Assembly (NCBI GenBank): GCA_043764135.1
Contig: JAYUKV010000155.1
Span: forward strand, 1-6,334
Length of the DNA stretch: 6,334 bases
From: JAYUKV01 sp043764135
GTDB lineage: Bacteria; Patescibacteriota; JACMRA01
Direction: 5' to 3'
Positions 1 to 5,711 of the stretch are shown piece by piece. The translations under genes and the position numbers were made by a program. A model generated the notes under the pieces. It did no database searches, was not told the DNA's origin, and worked only from the letters and a program-made list of their open reading frames with translations. How positions within the stretch are numbered: the stretch's first letter is position 1; every line of letters starts with the position of its first letter.

Positions 1-107
1 AATTTAATTTTATTTATTAGGATATTAAAGAAATTAATCATGCTATCATTTTAAATCAATAGTAAAATTTAAAATTGCACTTTGGATTTGAACTTAAGAT
101 TAATAAT

Positions 108-136
108 TTGACTTACTGCCATTAATATGGTATTAA
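108..136 (+). promoter_or_regulatory. sigma70-type promoter for the ADP-ribosylglycohydrolase gene
   Basis: A -35 box TTGACT (108-113) is followed by a 17-base spacer and a -10 box TATTAA (131-136). The spacer ends in TGG, so an extended -10 TG sits one base before the hexamer. Transcription would start near 143-145. That is downstream of the first in-frame ATG at 127 and upstream of the Shine-Dalgarno site at 153-157, so the promoter agrees with translation starting at 166. The -10 matches consensus at only four of six positions. The call rests on sequence alone. Confidence 0.55.
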
Positions 137-165
137 GTTTATACCATTATAAAAGGAAAATACCT

Positions 166-963
166 ATGGCTTACTATGGAATTGGTTCAATTATTGGCGA
201 TATTATCGGCTCTCATCGTGAAAGAAACAACGAAAAGTACACAAACTTTGAATGGTTGATTCCTGAGTGTAGGATGACCGACGATAGTATTCTGACTATT
301 GCAACTATGGATGCAATAATCAGTAATCCATCTGATCCACAATATTCCGATAAGTATCGTGAATATTTCCGACTATATCCTGATGCTGGATTTGGAAAAA
401 AATTCAAAGCTTGGGGATTTTCGGATTCAGATGAAATTATTGACAGTTGTGGTAACGGTAGTGCTATGAGGGTTTCACCAATTGGATTGGTTTACCCTAC
501 GTTAGAATCTACATTATATCATGCTCACAAAAGTGCAAAAATCACGCATTCTCACCCAGAAGGATTAAAGGGTGCAAAAGCCATTGCTGGAGCCGTTTAT
601 TTGGCTAGTATGGAGAATTCCAAAGAAGCCATCAAAAATTGGATCACTACCGAGATAGGTTATGATCTAAATTTCACCATTGATGGAATCCGTGACAGTT
701 ATGAACGAAATGTAACTTGTCAGGGAAGTGTTCCACAAGCAATTGTTGCTTTTTTGGATGCTGATGATTTTGAATCTACGATTCGGTTGGCTATTTCTCT
801 AGGTGGTGATAGTGATACAATTGCAGCAATGGCTGGTGGTATTGCAGAGGTTTTCTATGGAATTCCAGAATCTGTATTTAATACGATTTTGCCAATTATA
901 GATGCTAATTCGAATGTAGTTTTAAGTGAAGTAATTCGAAAGTTTGATAACATTTATGGTTAA
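166..963 (+). CDS. ADP-ribosylglycohydrolase family protein (DraG/ARH-like)
   Basis: This 265-residue protein belongs to the ADP-ribosylglycohydrolase (DraG/ARH) family. These are cytosolic Mg-dependent enzymes that remove ADP-ribose from proteins, nucleic acids or small molecules. Visible motifs, numbered from the chosen start: GDIIGS (11-16), the metal-site TDDS (38-41, usually TDDT), GNGSAMR (96-102), HSHPEG (128-133), CQGSVPQA (185-192) and the second metal motif GGDSDT (213-218). Length and motif order are normal and nothing appears to be missing. I chose ATG 166 over the in-frame ATG at 127. AAGGA at 153-157 is well spaced from 166, family members begin just before the GDIIGS motif, and the likely transcription start lies after 127. 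It is transcribed alone and converges on the CYTH gene. No ADP-ribosyltransferase or DarT-like toxin is visible, so the substrate cannot be named. Family is secure; substrate is unknown. Confidence 0.93.
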   Translation: MAYYGIGSIIGDIIGSHRERNNEKYTNFEWLIPECRMTDDSILTIATMDAIISNPSDPQYSDKYREYFRLYPDAGFGKKFKAWGFSDSDEIIDSCGNGSAMRVSPIGLVYPTLESTLYHAHKSAKITHSHPEGLKGAKAIAGAVYLASMENSKEAIKNWITTEIGYDLNFTIDGIRDSYERNVTCQGSVPQAIVAFLDADDFESTIRLAISLGGDSDTIAAMAGGIAEVFYGIPESVFNTILPIIDANSNVVLSEVIRKFDNIYG

Positions 964-1048
964 TTGATTAACCAATATGAACATAATTTTTTCATAAATA
1001 TGTAAAACCTATGTTCAAATATCTTAAATTTTCACAATTTATGTGAAA
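957..1048. repeat. cluster of three inverted repeats between convergent genes
   Basis: Three inverted repeats lie in a row. TGGTTAA/TTAACCA (957-963 with 968-974) overlaps the end and stop codon of the ADP-ribosylglycohydrolase gene. TGAACATA/TATGTTCA (978-985 with 1010-1017) has a 24-base loop. TTTCACA/TGTGAAA (1030-1036 with 1042-1048) has a 5-base loop. All stems are perfect but AT-rich. The sequence ATTAACCAA at 967-975 is also complementary to 1068-1076 in the next hairpin, so alternative pairing is possible. They may protect the mRNA 3' end or help termination; in such AT-rich DNA some could be chance. Confidence 0.5.
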
Positions 1049-1052
1049 GAAA

Positions 1053-1083
1053 TAACCAAGCATTAGCTTGGTTAATTTTATTT
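1053..1083. terminator. bidirectional intrinsic terminator
   Basis: A perfect 9-bp stem (TAACCAAGC at 1053-1061 with GCTTGGTTA at 1066-1074) closes a 4-base ATTA loop. On the plus strand it is followed by ATTTTATTTT, and on the minus strand by TTTCTTTC. It sits between the ends of two convergent genes, immediately after the stop of the CYTH gene, so it can stop transcription from both sides. It is the most GC-rich hairpin in this gap. Confidence 0.75.
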
Positions 1084-1689
1084 TCAAACAATCTTATCTA
1101 GAATTTGTTTTATTTTTGGGTCGAGGGTTGCGCAGTATTTAAGAAATCCGTCTGCTTCTCTAGGATTGGTTTGGCCTACAATCTGAGAAACTAATTTGTG
1201 AACCAATTCATTAGCTGATGAAAAAGTGCTTTCATTTGCTAAAATTTCAGCTTCCAATAATAAGTGATCATCATTTGGCGTAGTTAATCTATCTATACAA
1301 ACAGTCATAAAAAAACCGGAATCCAAAACATTTGAATTTAGATAGTGTTTACGTAATTTTTGTACAGTAAATAGTGGGGGTAGTAGAAAGTCAATCAATT
1401 CTAAATTCCCATGATCTACATGAATTGTTTCTTCACTCCTCAGCTTATCTTTACCAGATCTGATCCATGACTTTTTTGTAAGTTCTATCTTACCATTGTC
1501 ATATCTTCTCAAGCGAGTAAAATCAAAGCCTTTTACTTGAGAGCGGGTGATTTGTAGAAATGAATCATGAATCAAAGCATTATGATCAAGATTAAATCCT
1601 AGAGAAGTTAGTTTTACAGTTACTTTTTTTAAATCAGTTTTGGGGATTTGAACTTTGAACTCAACTTCGATAGTTTTGGTAAAGTCCAT
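1084..1689 (-). CDS. CYTH-domain (triphosphate tunnel metalloenzyme) protein
   Basis: This 201-residue protein has the layout of the CYTH superfamily (class IV adenylyl cyclase, thiamine triphosphatase, inorganic triphosphatase). The diagnostic N-terminal ExExK is E8-V-E10-F-K12. Tunnel-lining basic residues fit FTRLRR (57-62) and ELTKK (69-73), followed by EE (86-87), K111/R113, and a late acidic LLLEAEI with E146 and E148. These fit a metal-dependent cytosolic enzyme acting on a triphosphate. The exact substrate cannot be told from sequence; hydrolysis is the commonest bacterial activity. It lies 83 bases downstream of lysS on the same strand. TTGACT at 1739-1744 in that gap could be a -35 box, but I see no convincing matching -10. 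No Shine-Dalgarno site precedes the ATG, and nothing shows whether it is cotranscribed with lysS. It ends in TGA, directly followed by a terminator hairpin. Family is confident; activity is open. Confidence 0.85.
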   Translation of the reverse strand: MDFTKTIEVEFKVQIPKTDLKKVTVKLTSLGFNLDHNALIHDSFLQITRSQVKGFDFTRLRRYDNGKIELTKKSWIRSGKDKLRSEETIHVDHGNLELIDFLLPPLFTVQKLRKHYLNSNVLDSGFFMTVCIDRLTTPNDDHLLLEAEILANESTFSSANELVHKLVSQIVGQTNPREADGFLKYCATLDPKIKQILDKIV

Positions 1690-1772
1690 AATTCTTATTA
1701 GCGAAGGAACATCTAAATGTCTCTCATTTTAATGTTTTAGTCAATGAAATTTTATTCAAATTCAAATTTTGT

Positions 1773-3782
1773 TTATTTTAAAAAGCCGTATTTTGCGCTT
1801 ATTGCTTCTACTTCTGATTTTTTCCCATAGATTGCTACACCTAAAATTCCAATTTGAGAAAGTGATTTTTTTGAATGTTCAAGTTCGACCTCCTCATCAT
1901 TTTTTGCATTCCTCATTTCTTCTGTAAATACTGAATAGGTTACTCCAAGTCTTTTTGCTTCTAACATAAAGTTAAAAAGTTTATCTTTATCGTCAGTAGA
2001 AAAATTAATAATTGCATGCTGAATATTCATTGGTATTGAAAAATTATCCTTTGAAGTAGATTCGTTTTGATGAATTAATTGAGTTCCTAGTCTAGCTGCA
2101 AGTGATGCTGCTAAATGGGAGGATGCGTTTAACTTGGACCATGTAGGTATTTCAGGTGTGTCTAAAATTACAGAGTGTGTCACCATTGTTCTTTTCTTGC
2201 CTTGCTCTTCAATTTTTCTAACATAAGGGAAAGTAGAACACTCTCTAATATGTTTTCCAAGTAAGAATGATATAAATCGTTCTGATGTTCCAAATCCAGA
2301 TAGTGGAGGCATTCCCAGTTCCATAGTTTGGACATATTCTTGATCCATAAATTGAGCTTCTTCATTTCCAGCATCTCTAGCTTTTTGTTGGTCTTCAAAC
2401 CTAGACAACTGATCAATTGGATCATTTAACTCTGAAAAAGCTTTTCCAAGTTCTGCTCTTCCCGCTACAATTTGCCATCTTTGAGTAAGGTGTGGTTGAA
2501 GTGGATCTTTTTTAGCTAAAGGTTCTAATTCTACAGGTGGAAGAATTAAGAAGAATGGGTTTGTAGTATTTAGTCTTGATTTCTTCCATAATTTATCAAG
2601 AAGTGTTGCCATACCATCTTCAACTTTTACATCATTAATATCATTAACATTACATATCTCAACTAACTCTTTAGCTGTTTTATTTTCTGTATCAATCTTA
2701 CCATTTGAAAAATGTCTAACAGCTTCGAAATAAGGGATTTTTGGCCAACCTCCCTCTAATTGCCAACCATGCTTATCAGCTTCTTCTTGTGTGCACCATT
2801 CTCCCCAATCTACTGTTGATCCATAATAATCCTCTTGAGTTAATTTACCTAACACTTCTAATACCACTCGTTGGTATACTCTTTTTACAAACTTAGCTGC
2901 CCAATCATAATCTGTATATGCACAGTACCATTCTATAAAAGTAAATTCTTGTAAGTGTTGTGGCGATGAAGATTCGTTTCTAAAAATCCTACCAATTTCA
3001 TAAACTCTTTCAAAACCACCAGCAATCAATTTCTTCAAAGGAAGTTCCAAAGAAATTCTCAAAAACATTTCTTGATCTAATTCGTTATAGAATGTTTTAA
3101 AAGGTTTTGCTTCAGCACCACCTGGTGTATGTTCAAAGATTGGATTTTCAACAGACAAAAATCCTTCTTTTTCCATTTCTTCCCTCCATATCCCCCAGTA
3201 TTTAGCTTTTATTCTAACCACATCTCGAACTGACAGACCATCATCATCAATTGTATTCATTTTATAATCAACAACTCTATTTGTATATCTTTCTTCAAGA
3301 TTATCATAATCCAGCTCATCAGGTAGAGGTCTTAAAGACTTTGTTAATATATTTAATTCTTTAACCATCATAGACGGTTGGCCTCTTTGAGATAACTCCA
3401 GCATTCCTTTGACTTGAATATAGTCACCTTCATCAATGGTGATTTTAATTTCTTCGAAAGTTAAAGAATTAGTACTGTTTTCTTCTGGTAGCTCATCATG
3501 TTTGAGTATTAATTGAAAACCTTGAGGGTTAGACTCATCCTCTAATACAAAGAAAGCGATTTTACCACTCATTCTAATCGTTTTAACTCTACCAGCTAAA
3601 GTAGTTTCATTTGTTGGAAGTTGCCCATCAAAAAATGGTTTTATTTCTGCAATTTTAAAATCTCTTTGTGAGTGAACTGCATATGGGTTCTTACCAATAG
3701 ATATGAGTTTGTCTAATTTTTCAATTCTTATTTTTCTTTGATATTCAACTGATGAAGTTGAGATATTATTTACTTGTGACAT
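1773..3782 (-). CDS. lysS: lysyl-tRNA synthetase, class II, with C-terminal DUF2000-like domain
   Basis: This enzyme joins lysine to tRNA-Lys using ATP in the cytosol. At 669 residues it is much longer than the usual ~500. The OB-fold anticodon-binding domain lies at ~60-150 and ends in the LysRS-typical LTKSLRPLPDE (146-156). The class II catalytic core (~185-525) shows motif 1 with VENPIFEHTPGGAEAKPF (211-228), motif 2 with GRIFRNE (264-270) and EFTFIEWY (279-286), then GKAFSELNDPIDQ (446-458), and motif 3 MPPLSGFGTSER (491-502). Motif 3 is one residue shorter than the common GxGxGxDR form and has Glu for Asp. Residues ~533-669 are an added domain. IPTWSKLNASSHLAASLAA (545-563), YSVFTEEMRNAKNDEE (616-631) and IGILGVAIYGKKSEVEAI (644-661) resemble DUF2000 proteins. 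One uninterrupted frame spans both parts. A promoter at 3789-3817 places transcription start on the A of the ATG, so the mRNA is probably leaderless. No T-box precedes it. Confidence 0.95.
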   Translation of the reverse strand: MSQVNNISTSSVEYQRKIRIEKLDKLISIGKNPYAVHSQRDFKIAEIKPFFDGQLPTNETTLAGRVKTIRMSGKIAFFVLEDESNPQGFQLILKHDELPEENSTNSLTFEEIKITIDEGDYIQVKGMLELSQRGQPSMMVKELNILTKSLRPLPDELDYDNLEERYTNRVVDYKMNTIDDDGLSVRDVVRIKAKYWGIWREEMEKEGFLSVENPIFEHTPGGAEAKPFKTFYNELDQEMFLRISLELPLKKLIAGGFERVYEIGRIFRNESSSPQHLQEFTFIEWYCAYTDYDWAAKFVKRVYQRVVLEVLGKLTQEDYYGSTVDWGEWCTQEEADKHGWQLEGGWPKIPYFEAVRHFSNGKIDTENKTAKELVEICNVNDINDVKVEDGMATLLDKLWKKSRLNTTNPFFLILPPVELEPLAKKDPLQPHLTQRWQIVAGRAELGKAFSELNDPIDQLSRFEDQQKARDAGNEEAQFMDQEYVQTMELGMPPLSGFGTSERFISFLLGKHIRECSTFPYVRKIEEQGKKRTMVTHSVILDTPEIPTWSKLNASSHLAASLAARLGTQLIHQNESTSKDNFSIPMNIQHAIINFSTDDKDKLFNFMLEAKRLGVTYSVFTEEMRNAKNDEEVELEHSKKSLSQIGILGVAIYGKKSEVEAISAKYGFLK

Positions 3783-3788
3783 AGTTAG

Positions 3789-3817
3789 ATAATGAATTTT
3801 AATTAATTTTTGGTCAA
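3789..3817 (-). promoter_or_regulatory. lysS promoter predicting a leaderless mRNA
   Basis: Read on the minus strand, TTGACC (3817-3812, five of six consensus bases) is followed by a 17-base spacer and CATTAT (3794-3789, four of six). Six bases separate the -10 box from the lysS ATG, which puts +1 at or next to the A of the start codon. No Shine-Dalgarno sequence is present there. CAAAAC/GTTTTG (3815-3820 with 3823-3828) overlaps the -35 box and could bind a regulator, although this may be chance. Confidence 0.55.
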
Positions 3818-4048
3818 AACAAGTTTTGTGACAGTTGAATAAATTGTTTTAAATGTAATATGAAATTATAAACATTTAGCTGAAATACGAGTTTATTTCA
3901 ATATCTTTAATGAACTAATTTGATTTTGTTGTAATTATAATTTACTTAAGAGTAAGATAATAAATATTAGATATAAAGTTTAAACCTTTTTGATTATAGG
4001 TTTGTAATCCATAACATAAAAAGATACTTTATATATACTTAATTAAAA

Positions 4049-4077
4049 TTGACAGTTAAGGAGTGACTATATATAAT
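4049..4077 (+). promoter_or_regulatory. perfect consensus sigma70 promoter of the membrane protein-miaA operon
   Basis: TTGACA (4049-4054) and TATAAT (4072-4077) match the sigma70 consensus at all twelve positions with the ideal 17-base spacer. Eight bases (4078-4085) separate the -10 box from the ATG at 4086, so +1 falls at about 4084-4086 and the transcript should carry no real leader. AAGGAG at 4058-4063 lies inside the spacer, so it would not be transcribed and cannot be the ribosome site. Confidence 0.85.
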
Positions 4078-4085
4078 CTGAGTCA

Positions 4086-4490
4086 ATGTCAATCATAGCT
4101 AATCTAGCTAATCTTAAAAAGTTTAGCCTAAATCACTGGGTTTTTGCTTTCTTTATTCTACTTTATGTCTTAAATGTGACTCAATTAATCTTTATATATA
4201 AAAATACTGTAATCTTGGAAAGATTAGTTCAAGAGGAGTTCTCAAGAGTTGATACTAATATTATTCAACAACAATTAGAGAGTCAGGATAATATTGATGT
4301 TTTCCTCAAAAACAGACTTTATCAAAAAACCGATGAGATTGTACTTGATACATCATTGGTTGAAAATAAGCTTCAGACTCCAGTCAAAAATCAATATGTA
4401 AATTATTTTAACAAAGAGAGCATACCTAATTGGATGATCTGGTATAAATGCTATTTTGGAGAATATAAAAATACAAAACAATGTTTTTAA
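4086..4490 (+). CDS. small single-pass membrane protein of unknown function
   Basis: I do not recognise this 134-residue protein. It has one strongly hydrophobic segment at about 18-38 (Trp/Phe/Leu/Ile-rich). The Lys pair at 11-12 before it suggests the N-terminus is inside and the C-terminal ~95 residues are outside the membrane. Residues ~42-66 are charged and Gln-rich and could form a helix or short coiled coil. The C-terminal end is aromatic (Trp116, Trp119, several Tyr) and carries Cys122 and Cys133, which could form a disulfide if exposed outside the cell. The start is fixed by the consensus promoter 8 bases upstream and an in-frame stop at 4074; there is no Shine-Dalgarno site. The miaA start is 15 bases after the stop, so the two are almost certainly one transcript. 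An envelope role is only inference; the link with miaA may simply be shared expression. Confidence 0.7.
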   Translation: MSIIANLANLKKFSLNHWVFAFFILLYVLNVTQLIFIYKNTVILERLVQEEFSRVDTNIIQQQLESQDNIDVFLKNRLYQKTDEIVLDTSLVENKLQTPVKNQYVNYFNKESIPNWMIWYKCYFGEYKNTKQCF

Positions 4491-4505
4491 ATCACAATTT
4501 ATAAA

Positions 4506-5393
4506 ATGAAATTAATCACAATTTTAGGTCCTACCTCATCTGGCAAAACAGATCTATCAATAAAACTTGCTCATCATTTAATTAAAAACGGTCAAAAAGT
4601 AGCAATCTTGAGTTGTGATTCAAGGCAGGTCTACAAAGACCTTAATTTATTGTCTGGTAAAGCACCAGGAACATGGAGTCAATCACAATTAATCAATAAT
4701 TCACAATCATATATTGTCGAAGAGATAGAACATTTCTTAATTGATTTTGTTGAGCTAACTAAAGTGTATAGCTTAAATGACTACATTCATGACTATATTT
4801 CAATAGTCGAATTGTTAAATAAAAAAGTAGATTATGTTTTGTTAGTTGGTGGAACTGGGCTTTTTGCAAGGGCTGTTACAGAAGAATATCAACTCCCTAA
4901 TATGAGAGAAGAATCAGTGGCATCTCTATCATTATCCGAACTTCAATCAAAATTAAATAAGGACGATTTTAATAATTCAGATTGGAATAATCCTATTCGT
5001 TTACACAATAGGTTAAAAACAGAAAAAGTTAATAATAAGTCAATTGCATATCCTATTTTTGAGGATAAAATAAAATTCATTCTAAAGCCTAACAATAAAT
5101 ATTTAGAATCCAAAGTAAGATCTAGAATAATCTCAAGAATAGAGCAGGGCATGTTAATTGAATTACAAGATCTAATTGCAAGCTATGGTAAAACTAGAAT
5201 CGACTCATTAGGATTGGAGTGTAGATACGGAATTCAACATTTAGAAGGATTATTAACCCAGCAGGAGTTCATAGACACCCTTACTGTCAAGACAATGCAA
5301 TATATAAAACGCCAAAATACATGGAACAATAAAGAGCCTAATTCTATTGTTATAACTTCACTTGAAGATATCTTAACTAAGCTTCATTCATAA
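4506..5393 (+). CDS. miaA: tRNA dimethylallyltransferase (tRNA A37 isopentenyltransferase)
   Basis: MiaA transfers the dimethylallyl group of DMAPP to N6 of A37 in tRNAs that read codons starting with U, giving i6A and stabilising codon-anticodon pairing. The 295-residue protein starts directly with the P-loop strand and GPTSSGKT (8-15). It continues with the substrate motif DSRQVYKDL (38-46), HFLIDFVE (76-83), YSLNDY (88-93) and LVGGTGLFARAV (113-124). The C-terminal half has the RIEQGMLIEL segment (211-220) and the tRNA-binding KRQNTW (268-273). The middle insertion or lid (~130-165) is shorter than in E. coli MiaA, and the usual NDPxRLxRALE appears as NNPIRLHNRLKTE (161-173), keeping RL but not the second Arg register. 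Catalytic elements are intact, so it is probably active. No Shine-Dalgarno site precedes the ATG. It follows the membrane-protein gene by 15 bases and is likely translated by coupling or reinitiation. Confidence 0.95.
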   Translation: MKLITILGPTSSGKTDLSIKLAHHLIKNGQKVAILSCDSRQVYKDLNLLSGKAPGTWSQSQLINNSQSYIVEEIEHFLIDFVELTKVYSLNDYIHDYISIVELLNKKVDYVLLVGGTGLFARAVTEEYQLPNMREESVASLSLSELQSKLNKDDFNNSDWNNPIRLHNRLKTEKVNNKSIAYPIFEDKIKFILKPNNKYLESKVRSRIISRIEQGMLIELQDLIASYGKTRIDSLGLECRYGIQHLEGLLTQQEFIDTLTVKTMQYIKRQNTWNNKEPNSIVITSLEDILTKLHS

Positions 5394-5428
5394 CTTCAAA
5401 TTTTCTTGAATGATCTGTAATTCCATTT

Positions 5429-5455
5429 ACTAGTCCACAATTAGTTATTTTTTTT
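5429..5455 (+). terminator. weak possible terminator of the miaA operon
   Basis: ACTAG (5429-5433) can pair with TTAGT (5441-5445), including one G-U pair, around a 7-base loop. A near-continuous T run follows, with eight Ts at 5448-5455. The stem is short, and the T run lies inside the 3' end of the convergent winged-helix gene, where it also encodes the Lys-rich tail. The T tract is suggestive but the hairpin is marginal. Confidence 0.25.
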
Positions 5456-5651
5456 GTTCAGATAATTTATAGATTACAGTTGGTGGGGTACCAAATTTGA
5501 TTATTAAATCCATTCCAATTAATTCTTTTAAGTGTCTATGCAGAACTTGTTTTGAAATGCTTAAATATCTCATGATTTCTACAGCTTTTGAATTAGGGTT
5601 CTTTGCAAGGTAGTTAATGATTTTAGTTTTAGTTTCTGATATTTTTTTCAT
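5445..5651 (-). CDS. small winged-helix DNA-binding protein, putative autoregulator
   Basis: This 68-residue protein is essentially one winged helix-turn-helix domain. Helix 1 covers ~5-17. SKAVEIMRYL (21-30) and the recognition helix KQVLHRHLKELI (34-45) form the HTH, and LIIKFGTPPTVIYKL (49-63) is the wing. The Gly-x-Pro-Pro turn before a Tyr-Lys-Leu strand is common in MarR/ArsR-like single-domain regulators and in winged-helix tails of larger proteins. There is no sensor domain or visible ligand site, so it probably acts as a dimeric repressor whose signal, if any, is unknown. A perfect inverted repeat lies 13 bases upstream of its ATG, which argues for autoregulation. No Shine-Dalgarno site is present; AATAAT (5663-5658) sits six bases before the ATG and could be a -10 box for a leaderless mRNA. 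It lies 60 bases downstream of the unknown gene on the same strand. Confidence 0.75.
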   Translation of the reverse strand: MKKISETKTKIINYLAKNPNSKAVEIMRYLSISKQVLHRHLKELIGMDLIIKFGTPPTVIYKLSEQKK

Positions 5652-5657
5652 AATGGA

Positions 5658-5704
5658 ATTATTAGCTATTTACTATTGACTATTTACTGTCAATAGTAAA
5701 TAGC
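5658..5704 (-). promoter_or_regulatory. operator-like 16-bp inverted repeat and promoter of the winged-helix gene
   Basis: GCTATTTACTATTGAC (5665-5680) and its exact complement (5689-5704) form a perfect 16-bp inverted repeat around an 8-base centre. CTATTTACT occurs at 5666-5674 and 5680-5688 directly and at 5696-5704 inverted, three copies in 40 bases. On the minus strand the repeat contains TTGACA (5693-5688), a possible -35 box. The best -10, AATAAT (5663-5658), is 24 bases away, so the -35 that goes with it is uncertain (TAAATA at 5686-5681 has the right spacing but a poor match). No T run follows the stem on either strand, which favours an operator over an intrinsic terminator. It begins only 7 bases after the stop of the upstream gene, so a role as that gene's 3' hairpin stays possible. 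Confidence 0.6.
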
Positions 5705-5711
5705 AGATTAT

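Larger units (their letters stand above)
3783..4085. other. divergent intergenic region between lysS and the miaA operon
   Basis: These 303 bases hold the two outward-facing promoters at their ends. About 230 very AT-rich bases between the two -35 boxes contain no coding frame I can support. Two small inverted repeats stand out: TGAAATA/TATTTCA (3881-3887 with 3894-3900, 6-base loop) and AAACCT/AGGTTT (3982-3987 with 3998-4003, 10-base loop). Neither has a clear terminator tail. Both lie upstream of the predicted transcription starts, so they are not leader riboswitches of the flanking genes. I see no tRNA, T-box or conserved RNA. Confidence 0.5.

Noticed and set aside
127..165. Upstream in-frame ATG at 127 as the start of the ADP-ribosylglycohydrolase
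   Set aside because: No Shine-Dalgarno site precedes it, it lies within the predicted promoter upstream of +1, and family proteins begin near the GDIIGS motif; ATG 166 has AAGGA at good spacing.
213..407. Antisense open frame of 64 codons
   Set aside because: It lies wholly inside the well-supported ADP-ribosylglycohydrolase gene and has no family features.
1084..1086. TGA read as an amino acid (Gly or Trp)
   Set aside because: The CYTH protein is complete at this point and a terminator hairpin follows at once; Trp uses TGG in the genes checked.
1739..1744. TTGACT as the -35 of a separate promoter for the CYTH gene
   Set aside because: No convincing -10 box lies at 16-18 bases, and the remaining leader has no ribosome site; left as a possibility only.
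2180..2425. Alternative-frame 81-codon open frame inside lysS
   Set aside because: It overlaps the conserved LysRS catalytic core in another frame; Leu/Met/Lys-rich shadow with no motif.
4058..4063. AAGGAG as ribosome binding site of the membrane-protein gene
   Set aside because: It is 22 bases from the ATG, no closer in-frame start exists (stop at 4074), and it lies within the spacer of a perfect promoter, so it should not be transcribed.
3783..4085. T-box or lysine riboswitch upstream of lysS
   Set aside because: No T-box sequence or specifier structure is visible, and the predicted transcription start leaves no leader.
4943..5152. Antisense open frame of 69 codons inside miaA
   Set aside because: Shadow of the MiaA coding sequence; no motif and no promoter.
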